Shown in pieces: positions 45,177-54,065 of a stretch of DNA of 64,000 bases. A program made the position numbers and the translations under genes. This DNA comes from Wenyingzhuangia sp. 2_MG-2023 (GTDB lineage: Bacteria; Bacteroidota; Bacteroidia; Flavobacteriales; Flavobacteriaceae): contig NZ_JAUOSB010000001.1 of the NCBI RefSeq assembly GCF_030548295.1, forward strand, positions 186,001 through 250,000, in the 5' to 3' direction. Every line of letters begins with the position of its first letter. The first letter of the stretch is position 1. The notes beneath the pieces were generated by a model. That model did not search any database and had not been told where the DNA came from. It was given only the letters and a program-made list of their open reading frames with translations.

Positions 45177-45932
45177 TTAATCGTATTTAGATTTGGAATA
45201 ATATCTTGGTACAATTTCTTGTCCTGCCAATGTACCGTCATCGTGTAATAATGGATTGCCTGGATGATCTAAATTCCACTGTTTTATATAATCTCCAAAT
45301 TGAGTTCCCAAAGCGGTAGCCCCAGCAGTTCCTACCAGAAAATAATCCGCACGATCAAATTGTGTAACTCCTGTAGATTCTACAATAGCTCTATAAGCAG
45401 ATGTACTTGCTACAGACGTAAAAAAGTAACGATAATAGGTCCAAGACGGAACCACAATTTGATTGGTCCAATACAACGTAAAATCGTTTGTTTCTGCTAC
45501 TCCTGAAGTAAAATCATCTGAATCTGACAATTCTAAATTCACAGAAACTGTTGTACTGCTCAACGGTTCTGAGTTGTACAACTTTACATACAATTTACCT
45601 TCGTATTCATTAGCTTTTACCACACCTTCCAAAATTTCAAATTGATCTTCAGTTGCAGTGGTAGCATCATCACTAGTCATAGTTGCTGTAAAGTATCTAT
45701 CAACCTCTGCCGCTCTTCCAATAACCTGCACGTCTACTTCTTGAATGTATTCTCCTGTTTCATTTCCTAAAAACGAATAGGTTTTTTCGTAGGTTCTATT
45801 TACAGATTCAGGTAAAAAGGTAACCCCATTATCCCCTTCAAATGATGTAATTTCATCTTTAGCACATGCTGATAAAAAAACAAATGTTATCAACGTATAT
45901 AGAGCACCTATTTTTAGATTTATTTTTTTCAT
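45177..45932 (-). CDS. DUF4843 lipoprotein
   Basis: 251 residues with lipoprotein signal FVFLSAC (Cys23). The pattern VQVIGRAAEVDRYFTATM, LYVKLYNSEPLSSTTVSVNLELSDSDDF and TLYWTNQIVVPSWTYY is that of DUF4843 family proteins, which usually lie directly after SusD. It has no known enzymatic motif and is probably a periplasm- or surface-anchored binding protein. The gene is 39 bases after SusD and 102 before the PKD-like gene start. The conserved trio SusD, DUF4843, PKD-like marks a SusCD type that is not linked to glycan enzymes in the cases I know. Confidence 0.82.
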   Translation of the reverse strand: MKKINLKIGALYTLITFVFLSACAKDEITSFEGDNGVTFLPESVNRTYEKTYSFLGNETGEYIQEVDVQVIGRAAEVDRYFTATMTSDDATTATEDQFEILEGVVKANEYEGKLYVKLYNSEPLSSTTVSVNLELSDSDDFTSGVAETNDFTLYWTNQIVVPSWTYYRYFFTSVASTSAYRAIVESTGVTQFDRADYFLVGTAGATALGTQFGDYIKQWNLDHPGNPLLHDDGTLAGQEIVPRYYSKSKYD

Positions 45933-45971
45933 AATTTATAAGTTTTAAATGTTAACATTATTTCCACCCCA

Positions 45972-47441
45972 TTAAAATTCCGAGTCAGGATATGGTAAAA
46001 CATAAACAGCATCATCTACTATAATTTCATCACCTACTCCTGAAAAAGTGGTGTAGCCTAATCTTTTGTAATAAAAAAACAACTGTCCTTCTCCTATAAA
46101 TTCTTTTCTGTATTCTTTTTCTAATTCAAGTTTTAGCTCTTCTTGAGTGGCTGTGTCTGGAATATCTTCAATAATACCTCTACTTGACCTTACGGTGTTC
46201 AAATAGTTAATGGCTTCTAATGTTTCTCCTGTATTGATGTAATATTCTGCTGCGATGTAATACATTTCTGGCAATTTCATCAATGGCACTTTTTCAGGAT
46301 GAGTAATTCCTGTTTTCTGAATTAATTTTGTACTAACCAAACCTCTTGTTTGACTCTCTAGCAACGTATTGTAACGAATGTCTGCCACACCAATATTGGT
46401 ATTGCTAGTTTCGTACAAATTATCTGCAACAGTTTGCGACAAGTACAATGCATTGTAATTGGTGGCTGTAGAGGCAGAGTTTAAGATTCCTAACGTTATA
46501 TTTTCGAAAGCCGTTACATCTAACCCAAACAAGATTTCTGGATACAACAAAGGATCAGAAGCTACAGAATATGTTTCTGAATTGATCAATATCTTGTTTG
46601 ATTTTTGAATCACTTCTTCTGCCGCTATACTAGCTGCTTGTAAGTTTTCCTGTCCACCTTGCCATGCGTAAACTCTAGCCTGTAAAGCTTTTACAGCATA
46701 ATAATTCATACGCAATTCTCTAGTATCGTAAAAACCTGTTCTGTTTACTTCTGTATAGTAATCATCTGTTCTGTCTACTTCTGTATAAATAGGATCTTCT
46801 TTTAACAAATCTTCAGCCATGGCTAGATCTTCTAGCATCAAATTAAAAGTTGCTTCGTAAGACAGTGGACTTGTTACTGCTTTACCAAAATCTATCACGT
46901 ATGGAATTGCTAAACTTCCAGCTACATCAGTTCTTTCTGCCAAATTACCCATTCCGTAAAAACGCATCAAATCAAAGTGAACAAAAGCTCTCAGCCCTAA
47001 CAATTCACCTTTGATAATGCTGTAATTAACCGTTCCTAACAATTCTTGTTTATCGTCAATTGCATCTAAAGCACTGTTGATGTTTGCTATTACATTGTAC
47101 GAATTTGTCCATATAGCATCTACTTGTGCAGTGGATATTGTACCTCTGTAATTGTACCCTTGAACTTGACTGTACAAAGCACTACTTGTAAGAGGCTCAT
47201 ATTGTCTACTTAATATATCCGCCAAATTGTACATCATATCTTTACTGTACAATTCTGGGGCTGTCAATCCTATATACACTCCTATCAAAGCATCTTTAAA
47301 ACCCGATTCTGTATCAAACTGACTTTCTGCTGTAATGGTTGCTGATGATGTTTCATCTAAAAAATCATCGCAAGACACTGCTAACAACATTATGAAAATC
47401 AATAGAAATTTATTTTTTATTTTTTTGATTGTATTTTTCAT
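45972..47441 (-). CDS. SusD/RagB-family outer-membrane lipoprotein
   Basis: 489 residues with lipoprotein signal LLAVSC (Cys24). It starts DDFLDETSSATITAESQFDTESGFKDALIGVYIGL, the standard SusD opening, and has the helical TPR core (LLGLRAFVHFDLMRFYG, EMYYIAAEYYINTGETLEAINYLNTVRSSRG) and the C-terminal YRKEFIGEGQLFFYYKRLGY segment. SusD proteins form the lid of the SusC channel and hold the ligand. It follows SusC by 21 bases. Because the neighbours are a peptidase and an ABC system, the ligand may be a peptide or protein fragment rather than a glycan (inference). Confidence 0.95.
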   Translation of the reverse strand: MKNTIKKIKNKFLLIFIMLLAVSCDDFLDETSSATITAESQFDTESGFKDALIGVYIGLTAPELYSKDMMYNLADILSRQYEPLTSSALYSQVQGYNYRGTISTAQVDAIWTNSYNVIANINSALDAIDDKQELLGTVNYSIIKGELLGLRAFVHFDLMRFYGMGNLAERTDVAGSLAIPYVIDFGKAVTSPLSYEATFNLMLEDLAMAEDLLKEDPIYTEVDRTDDYYTEVNRTGFYDTRELRMNYYAVKALQARVYAWQGGQENLQAASIAAEEVIQKSNKILINSETYSVASDPLLYPEILFGLDVTAFENITLGILNSASTATNYNALYLSQTVADNLYETSNTNIGVADIRYNTLLESQTRGLVSTKLIQKTGITHPEKVPLMKLPEMYYIAAEYYINTGETLEAINYLNTVRSSRGIIEDIPDTATQEELKLELEKEYRKEFIGEGQLFFYYKRLGYTTFSGVGDEIIVDDAVYVLPYPDSEF

Positions 47442-47462
47442 ATTTGAAAATTTAGCTGGTTA

Positions 47463-50400
47463 TTAAAATGTTGCCAATAATGAAAAAGACAACGTTCTTG
47501 CAAAAGGATAACTAGTTCCTCGTTCAATTTTAATACTCGAAAATTTAGCAACTTCGTTCATATTAAAACTCAAACGCAACCTGTTCAAACCAAGATCTTC
47601 AATCATCTCTTTTTTAAAGTTGTAGTACAAATTGATGGCTGAAATATCGATTTCATTTCTATCCTGTACAAAACGAGTTGTAGCACGAGTTTTTTCTTGA
47701 TAAGCGGTAACACTACCATCTCCATTACTGCTATTGTAATCTCCCAATCGTTTGTACAAAGCTTCTTGTCCTGGCACCAACCAACGACCTGTTAACACTC
47801 GTTTGTCTACATTATAATTAATATCTACGTTCTCTACTCTGTCTACAAGTGTTTGGTTGTACAATTGTCCACCTCCTATAAAGCGACCTGTAATTCCCAT
47901 ACCAAAACCTTTGTATTCACCGTTAACTCCAAAAATTCCTTGATAATCAGAATTGCTGTTTCCTGCTACAACCAAGTCATCTGAACTCCATTCAAAAGTT
48001 GTGTTTCCATCTTTATCAACATAAATTTCATTCCCTGTTGCAGGATCAATTCCTAAGGAAGGAACTGCCCAAATAGCGTTTAAAGATTTTCCGTCTTCAT
48101 AAATTAATACCGGTTGATTGTTTCCTCTATCCGCAGCTCTTTCTTTGGCCAATTCATTTACAGATTTTAGTGCATCTGAAAGTTCTACGATTTCATTTTT
48201 ATTGGTTTGTATCCCAAAATTAAAAGACAAAAAACTAGTATCATTAGACCAAACCAAGTAAGATGCATTGATTTCTATTCCTGAGTTTTTAACCTTTCCT
48301 ATATTTTCACTTACAGAACTAAATCCTGTAGAAGTTGGTACTGTTAAATCTGTAATTAAATTTTCTGTAATACTTTGGTACACATCAAACTTTAAAGAAA
48401 GTCCCTTAATTTTTGCATCCAATCCAGCGTTGTAATCAAATTTAGATTCCCATTGCAACGCACTGTTAGACAAATTATCTAAATAAGAACCGCTAAAACC
48501 TTGGTACAAATTATCTAAGTAATAAGAATAGGTTGCTATAGACTGATTGGTATTAAAGTTTTGGTTTCCTGTAGACCCTAAACTCCCTCTTAATCTAAAC
48601 TCACTCAACAATTTATCTTTCAAAAATGCTTCATTGTGCAAATTCCACCCAAGTCCTAAACTCCAGAAAGTAGCCCAACGTTTGTCTGCACCAAACTGAG
48701 AAGAAGCATTGGTTCTAAGGGTTACATCTGATAAGAATCGATTGTCATACACATAAGATCCTACGGCCAAAAGTCCAAAATCTCTTGAAAGTCCTTCAAC
48801 ACCAGAAGGTCTAGTTCCCAAAGCATAATCTCTACCAAAAATAATGTTATCACGTCCACTAGGAAATCCTTCTACGTTGTGTACCAATTCCTCATATCTC
48901 TGCTCACTTACGCTAAATCCTACATTAGAGAAATACGTGTGCTTGTCAAATGTTTTGTTGTACATCAAGTTAAAATCTCCAGAAACTCTTGTGCTATTTC
49001 CGTTGTTTACCTGATAAGATCCTTTACGTTGTATTTGTTCATCAGTTACGTATGAGTCAAAACTTGTATGATCTGATGGAAGAAAAATATCAGCATCATT
49101 GTATTTTAAATCAATACCAATTCTAGTTGTAGCTCTTAATTCTGGTAAAATATCCCATTCAATATAAAAATTGTTTAAGAAATTAAGATAAGAAGATTCT
49201 GATTTTGTGTTGATCGTTGTATTGTACAATGGATTTGTATACCTGGTTCCATCTGGTGAAATTTCTGAATAATAAGGTATGCTACCGTCTGTATTTACGG
49301 CTCTCCAATAAGGATTCATTTTTACATATTCACTAAACTCTCCGTAAGGTGATTCTGTAGATTTTGTACTTGTTATAGAAGTTCGGTTGGTGAAAGACAC
49401 ATTTTTTACACGGTAAAATGTATTAAAACTCCCATTCAATGTTTTTCTGTCAGAACCAATCATCACTCCTTCAACATCGTTGTAAGATAAATTTGCCAAC
49501 ATACGCAAATCTTGTCCTCCTAATTCAACAGACAAAGAATGACGTTGTCCTATTCCTGTTTGCAAAGGTTTAGAAATCCAATCGGTGTCCAAACCTTCTA
49601 AAGCTAATTTTTGTCTGTAATTGTACAATTGTTCCAAACGAACATAATCATCTGCATCATCAAAAACAGAAGGCATATAAACACCGTCAATACGTTCTGC
49701 TTCTATTTTTTCTAAGGCATTGGTCAAGTTGTAACTTGTCAAGTCTGGAATTTCAAAATCTAGATTTGAATTGTATGTCACACGAACTTTCTCGTTGCTC
49801 AATTTTTGTGTTTCAATAACCACCACTCCGTTGGCAGCTCTAGAACCATAAATAGCTTTAGAAGCCGCATCTTTTAAAATAGTTACACTCTCAATAAAAT
49901 TAATATCTAAGTCTAATATTTGTTCAATGGTACTTTCAAAACCATTTAGAATAAAAAGAGGTTGGTTTGGATCTTTTAGATAATTCCCTCTTAAACTAGC
50001 ACTCAAATCTGAATCTTCTGTTGGCAAAGATGAAGCTCCACGAATTTGAACATCCGGCAGTGCATTGGGGTCAGAACCAAGCTCAAAACTATCAAATATT
50101 GCGATAGATGGATCTATATTTTTTATGGTTTGGAACAAATTGGCATTCCCAACTCTTTTTAACTGTTCTTTGGTAATGGTAGATGTAGCTCCTGTGTAAT
50201 TCCCTGCATTACGCTTAAAAATACCCGTAGATATTACAACCTCATCTAACTCATTTAATGATTCTTTAAGAATTACATCTATAGTAGTTTTGTTTCCTAC
50301 TTTAATTTCTTGAGTAGCATAACCCAAGCTTGAGAATATTAAAATACTCTCTGAATTGGGAACTAAAATTCTATATTTCCCGTCTAAATCTGTAGATGTA

Positions 50401-50891
50401 CCAATACTTATGTTTTTTACAACTACTGTTACTCCTGGAATTGGAGCACCTTCTTCATCTATTACTTTTCCAAAAACTCGTTGTTGTTGTTGTTGTTGCT
50501 GGATGTTGGCAGTTACAGATGTTTTCTCTTTGATAACAATGGTGTTGTTAGGTGTAATTGTTACGTTTACCTTATCTTTTGGAAAACTTTTTTCTAACAA
50601 CTCATTTAGTTCATAAACACCTTTTTTTAGAAGAACATCCGGAAAATCATTAAACAAATCTTCTGCATAAATAAACATGTAGTCGCTTGTTTGCTCCTTG
50701 ATGATTTGAAATACTCCATCCACACTTACAGTGGTGTCTTTTTCAATCTTAATTTTGGTTTTTTGAGATAGATTTTCTGTTGGTGTAAAGCTGAACATTG
50801 TTGCACTTAGCAAAAACACCAGTGTTTGAATAGCGCGTATTCTCAGTCCCTTTTTATTTCTAAAAAGAACATTAGTCAATTTAATTTTCAT
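47463..50891 (-). CDS. SusC/RagA-family TonB-dependent receptor with STN domain
   Basis: 1142 residues. Signal peptide to about residue 40, STN signalling domain (about 45-120), a tract of seven glutamines (131-137), carboxypeptidase-regulatory-like domain (139-210), TonB-box region LDEVVISTG, plug (about 230-350) and a long beta barrel ending LLATF with terminal Phe. The STN domain means it can signal to FecR and the ECF sigma encoded just upstream (51072-52860), the usual trans-envelope circuit. The gene starts 180 bases after fecR, so it probably has its own promoter. It imports the ligand captured by SusD using TonB energy. Confidence 0.95.
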   Translation of the reverse strand: MKIKLTNVLFRNKKGLRIRAIQTLVFLLSATMFSFTPTENLSQKTKIKIEKDTTVSVDGVFQIIKEQTSDYMFIYAEDLFNDFPDVLLKKGVYELNELLEKSFPKDKVNVTITPNNTIVIKEKTSVTANIQQQQQQQRVFGKVIDEEGAPIPGVTVVVKNISIGTSTDLDGKYRILVPNSESILIFSSLGYATQEIKVGNKTTIDVILKESLNELDEVVISTGIFKRNAGNYTGATSTITKEQLKRVGNANLFQTIKNIDPSIAIFDSFELGSDPNALPDVQIRGASSLPTEDSDLSASLRGNYLKDPNQPLFILNGFESTIEQILDLDINFIESVTILKDAASKAIYGSRAANGVVVIETQKLSNEKVRVTYNSNLDFEIPDLTSYNLTNALEKIEAERIDGVYMPSVFDDADDYVRLEQLYNYRQKLALEGLDTDWISKPLQTGIGQRHSLSVELGGQDLRMLANLSYNDVEGVMIGSDRKTLNGSFNTFYRVKNVSFTNRTSITSTKSTESPYGEFSEYVKMNPYWRAVNTDGSIPYYSEISPDGTRYTNPLYNTTINTKSESSYLNFLNNFYIEWDILPELRATTRIGIDLKYNDADIFLPSDHTSFDSYVTDEQIQRKGSYQVNNGNSTRVSGDFNLMYNKTFDKHTYFSNVGFSVSEQRYEELVHNVEGFPSGRDNIIFGRDYALGTRPSGVEGLSRDFGLLAVGSYVYDNRFLSDVTLRTNASSQFGADKRWATFWSLGLGWNLHNEAFLKDKLLSEFRLRGSLGSTGNQNFNTNQSIATYSYYLDNLYQGFSGSYLDNLSNSALQWESKFDYNAGLDAKIKGLSLKFDVYQSITENLITDLTVPTSTGFSSVSENIGKVKNSGIEINASYLVWSNDTSFLSFNFGIQTNKNEIVELSDALKSVNELAKERAADRGNNQPVLIYEDGKSLNAIWAVPSLGIDPATGNEIYVDKDGNTTFEWSSDDLVVAGNSNSDYQGIFGVNGEYKGFGMGITGRFIGGGQLYNQTLVDRVENVDINYNVDKRVLTGRWLVPGQEALYKRLGDYNSSNGDGSVTAYQEKTRATTRFVQDRNEIDISAINLYYNFKKEMIEDLGLNRLRLSFNMNEVAKFSSIKIERGTSYPFARTLSFSLLATF

Positions 50892-50941
50892 AAATTTGCT
50901 TGTCGTTAGTTAGTTAATTTTTAATTGATTAATACATTCTA

Positions 50942-50996
50942 AAAGGAGGAGATAGTCACATACTTTCCTAGGGTTGAAACTATAGCCTCTTTTTTT
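50942..50996. repeat. Imperfect inverted repeat between fecR-like gene and susC-like gene
   Basis: AAAGGAGGAGATAGT (50942-50956) faces ACTATAGCCTCTTT further right (about 50979-50992), giving an imperfect hairpin in the leftward transcript followed by a short T4. It may be a weak terminator or attenuator before the SusC gene. Pairing is imperfect, so this is tentative. Confidence 0.35.
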
Positions 50997-51071
50997 ATAT
51001 ATTAAAATTGTATTTTTTTCTATTCGCTCTTGTTTATTTCATTGGCACTTATTATGTTTTAGATGGTTCTA

Positions 51072-52241
51072 TTATTTTAAAATGATTGTTCTATCGTTTA
51101 TGGTATAAGAATTAATTACGCTTGCATATTCCATCAATTGAAGAATGTCATCTATGCTGTAATTTTTATTGATCAATCCTACAAATTTTTGACTCTCTAA
51201 CTCTTTGTTCTCAAAAATCACATCTACATCGTACCAACGAGATAACACCACCATAATATCTTTCAACACCTTTCTATCAAAGTTGAAAACTCCGTCTTTC
51301 CAAGCTATTTCTTTGCGAACATCTACCTCCGAAACTGTTAGAGAATTGTTATCTAAATTCAATTTTGACTGTTGATTAGGCACCAAAACCATATTCATTG
51401 AATTGACAGAAACAGATACTTTACCCTCTACAAGAGTTGTGTAAATATTGCTTTCATTTTTATACGCCTTAATGTTAAACTGTGTTCCAATCACCTTAAC
51501 TTGTTGCTCTTTATGATATACTTTAAACGCAGCACCTTTATGTTCTGTACTTGGTGACACATCAAAATAAGCTTCACCATAAATAAGCTCTATCTTTCTG
51601 GTAACACCTTCTACAAATGCAACAGGATACTTTAATTTGGTTTCAGAATTTAACCACACTTGCGTTCCATCTGACAATTTGACAAAAAACTGTCCACCTC
51701 TTGGAACCGTCAAATAGTTATACTCTATACTCGTACTGTCTTTTACAGAAGCCACATAAACAATCTCTTCTCCATTACTTTTAAGGTTTGCTGCGGTGTA
51801 CGCTTGCCCTTTGTTCAATTTCACAGAAGAACCATCTCCTAAAGTCAGTATAGCCTTGTCTGTACCTGCTTTAATCTTACTCTCTTTAACTGTTTGAGAA
51901 GTTGTAGCTTTCTTAAAAACACTTGTATTTCTATACATAAGTGTAACTGAAATCAAAATCAAAATTGAAGCTGCAGCAGCCACAAACTTGGTATTCCTAA
52001 ATAAAAACAAAATACTTTTTTCTTCCTTTTCTTGTTTTTTTGTCAACACCTTTTTCCATGCAGTATCTGCATTTATTTCGGAAAATTTTTTAACCGCGCT
52101 TTCTTCTTTCTTTAATAGCAATAAACTTTCATAAAGCTCTCTGTTTGCTTCTGACTCAAGAAGCCACTCTTGAAACAAAACTTCTTCTTTTTCACTTAAA
52201 TGGGATGCAATTTTTTTTAATAAAATCTTTTTCTTTTTCAC
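51072..52241 (-). CDS. FecR-family anti-sigma/signal transducer
   Basis: About 389 residues from a GTG at 52241 (a TTG at 52286 is the only longer in-frame choice; no ATG is available near the N-terminus). The cytoplasmic part has the short helical repeat LSEKEEVLFQEWLLESEANRELYESL, one membrane segment follows (FVAAAASILILISVTLMY), then the periplasmic FecR domain (LTVPRGGQFFVKLSDGTQVWLNSETKLKYP, GEAYFDV) and the C-terminal DUF4974 domain that meets the SusC STN domain. It holds the ECF sigma inactive until SusC binds ligand. The gene lies 61 bases or more after the sigma gene on the same strand. Confidence 0.92.
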   Translation of the reverse strand: MKKKKILLKKIASHLSEKEEVLFQEWLLESEANRELYESLLLLKKEESAVKKFSEINADTAWKKVLTKKQEKEEKSILFLFRNTKFVAAAASILILISVTLMYRNTSVFKKATTSQTVKESKIKAGTDKAILTLGDGSSVKLNKGQAYTAANLKSNGEEIVYVASVKDSTSIEYNYLTVPRGGQFFVKLSDGTQVWLNSETKLKYPVAFVEGVTRKIELIYGEAYFDVSPSTEHKGAAFKVYHKEQQVKVIGTQFNIKAYKNESNIYTTLVEGKVSVSVNSMNMVLVPNQQSKLNLDNNSLTVSEVDVRKEIAWKDGVFNFDRKVLKDIMVVLSRWYDVDVIFENKELESQKFVGLINKNYSIDDILQLMEYASVINSYTINDRTIILK

Positions 52242-52347
52242 GTTAACGTTATTTAATAAATTATAGCCTTTATATACAAGACCCAAAAAGAAGATTTAGG
52301 GTGATGTTTTTTTAACTATTTTTTTACTTTTTGCTAAAATGAGTAAT

Positions 52348-52860
52348 TTAAAGAATTACTTGACTAGAAATTATGTAGAGAATACAAGCGCTTTTTAAAG
52401 TAGTTCTTAGTATTTTAAACGCTTTTTTCATTTGTGTTTTTACCGTATTTATAGAAATTCCTAAAGCATCTGCAGCTTCTTTGTATTTCAAATCATCTAA
52501 CACGCATAACAAAAATATTTTTTTGCATTGCTCTGGTAATAAGTTTATCTGTTTGTATAACTGAACTTTTTTTTGAAGAGCCAATTCATTTTCACTTTCA
52601 GTATTGGATTCATTGTAAAAAAGAACTGTTTCGTCAATCTTTTCTGATTGGTACTTTTTGGAGATTCGTTTTAAACTAGCATTTCTAACAGCAACTTTCA
52701 AATAATTTTCTAATTCTTTTATTTGATCTTGCTTCTCCATTATTTTCACAAAAACATCTTGAACAACATCTTCAGCTTCTGCAATATCTTTTGTGAAAAA
52801 AAAAGACATAATACACAAGTCTTTATAGCATGCTTTAAATGTTTTTTCTAGATTACTCAA
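52348..52860 (-). CDS. ECF-type RNA polymerase sigma factor, probable TTG start
   Basis: 170 residues. Region 2 is visible in FKACYKDLCIMSFFFTKDIAEAEDVVQDVFVKIM and region 4 in LLPEQCKKIFLLCVLDDLKYKEAADALGISINTVKTQMKKAFKIL. An in-frame stop lies five codons upstream of the TTG at 52860 with no ATG between. The next ATG is inside region 2, so TTG is the likely start and translation may be weak. The hydrophobic end (ACILYIISSQVIL) is common in Bacteroidota ECF factors. It should activate the SusC operon when FecR releases it. Confidence 0.92.
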   Translation of the reverse strand: MSNLEKTFKACYKDLCIMSFFFTKDIAEAEDVVQDVFVKIMEKQDQIKELENYLKVAVRNASLKRISKKYQSEKIDETVLFYNESNTESENELALQKKVQLYKQINLLPEQCKKIFLLCVLDDLKYKEAADALGISINTVKTQMKKAFKILRTTLKSACILYIISSQVIL

Positions 52861-52944
52861 AAGTATAAAACTTTAATATTCTTTGGTGATTCTGAGATAA
52901 TTCTAAGGATAAACGATCCTTTTTTTCTCTCTAATAATACTCAC

Positions 52945-52952
52945 CAAATTTA
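52945..52952 (-). promoter_or_regulatory. Candidate Bacteroidota -7 promoter box for the ECF sigma gene
   Basis: Read leftward this is TAAATTTG, a full match to TAnnTTTG, 85 bases before the TTG start. The -33 TTG is not evident, so the call is tentative. The rest of the 211-base gap has nothing else I recognise apart from the pirin terminator. Confidence 0.3.
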
Positions 52953-53039
52953 GAAAAAAAGAAACTATGCTTTTCTGAGTAAAAACAGAAGCACAACCAA
53001 CAATATACAATTCTAATTTTTCTTGAGCTTATAAAAACC

Positions 53040-53070
53040 AAAAACGCTACCAGAATTTAGCAGCATTTTT
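53040..53070 (-). terminator. Probable terminator of the pirin-like gene
   Basis: AAAAACGCTAC and GCAGCATTTTT form an 11-bp stem with two G-U pairs in the leftward RNA, loop of 9 bases, ending in a T5 run. It lies immediately after the stop codon at 53072. Confidence 0.6.
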
Positions 53071-53071
53071 T

Positions 53072-53782
53072 TTAGACCATTGACACTTCCATCAAGAGTA
53101 CGTGTGTATTGGTTTTAAACTTAAAATTAATTATTTCTTGAGCTACAATCCCCATTCCATCTCTACTTATCAATTCCTGATCTCCCACAAACAACTCCCC
53201 ATAAATTACAAAAACATACAATCCGTTGTTCGGGTTTTTCATTTCATATATTGCCTCTGTATTTCCTTCAAACTTACCCATATGAAAATAAGCATCTTGA
53301 TGAATCCAAACACCATCATCGTTTTTATTAGGCGATAATATTTGGTAAAATTCATTCGGTTTTTCCAACTCCTTAATTGATTGTTGATCGTATCTAGGTG
53401 TTACTCCTTGCTCATTTGGAAACAACCATATTTGCAAAAATGCTACAGGAACCTCAGCATCTTTATTGTATTCGCTATGAAAAACTCCTGTACCAGCACT
53501 CATCACTTGTATTTCTCCTTCTTTGATAATTCCATGAGTTCCTATAGAATCTTTATGCTCTAAATCTCCAGATAACGGAATAGAAATAATTTCCATATTA
53601 TCGTGTGGATGGGTTCCAAATCCTCTTCCTCCAACTACTTTATCATCATTTAAAACTCTTAAAACTCCAAAATTCATTCTTTCTGGATTGTTGTATCCTG
53701 CAAAACTAAAAGTATGATGACTTTCTAACCAACCATGATTGGCATGACCTCTAGAACCTGCTTTGTGCACTACTGTTTCCAT
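53072..53782 (-). CDS. Pirin-family cupin protein
   Basis: 236 residues from the ATG at 53782, where the family normally starts (METVVHKAGSRGHANHGWL). An in-frame ATG at 53842, one base after the stop of the preceding small gene, would add 20 residues with no family match. The metal site is intact: His58 and His60 (GTHPHDNME), His102 and Glu104 (GVFHSEYN). Bicupin fold; relatives are quercetin 2,3-dioxygenase-like or redox-sensing nuclear proteins in eukaryotes, and the bacterial role is usually unknown. It is followed by a hairpin and is likely co-transcribed with the CPXCG gene. Confidence 0.92.
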   Translation of the reverse strand: METVVHKAGSRGHANHGWLESHHTFSFAGYNNPERMNFGVLRVLNDDKVVGGRGFGTHPHDNMEIISIPLSGDLEHKDSIGTHGIIKEGEIQVMSAGTGVFHSEYNKDAEVPVAFLQIWLFPNEQGVTPRYDQQSIKELEKPNEFYQILSPNKNDDGVWIHQDAYFHMGKFEGNTEAIYEMKNPNNGLYVFVIYGELFVGDQELISRDGMGIVAQEIINFKFKTNTHVLLMEVSMV

Positions 53783-53843
53783 AATTTTTTGTATTTGACT
53801 AATTAGGGTTTTATAGTCGGAAATTTTCTTAATAACTTTCATT

Positions 53844-54020
53844 TTACTGACCTATTGAGTTTGCTTCAAAAGACACCAAAGCATCTGAATCCCAGACAGT
53901 TTTTAGCTCTATGGGATTGCAACAAACCTCACAATCTTGAATGTAAGTTTCACTAACAGAAAACTCTAACTGCATCGCAATGGTTTCCCAACAATAAGGA
54001 CAAGTAAAATGATGTTCCAT
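53844..54020 (-). CDS. CPXCG-motif small cysteine-rich zinc-ribbon protein
   Basis: 58 residues, easily missed because of its size. It reads MEHHFTCPYCWETIAMQLEF, then IQDCEVCCNPIELKTVW near the middle. The two CxxC pairs (CPYC and CEVC) form a zinc ribbon as in the Cys_rich_CPXG family, widespread and of unknown function in Proteobacteria and Bacteroidota. It lies 45 bases after the TrkH gene and ends one base before an alternative ATG of the pirin gene. Confidence 0.88.
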   Translation of the reverse strand: MEHHFTCPYCWETIAMQLEFSVSETYIQDCEVCCNPIELKTVWDSDALVSFEANSIGQ

Positions 54021-54065
54021 TTCTTTTTTAAAACCTTAAGTTACAAAAATCAATCTTTTTAAAGA

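Noticed and set aside
45177-50891. Treating the SusCD pair as the importer of the sulfated-glycan locus
   Set aside because: It is more than 10 kb away, has its own sigma/FecR circuit and is joined to peptidase and ABC genes, with no CAZyme in its operon.
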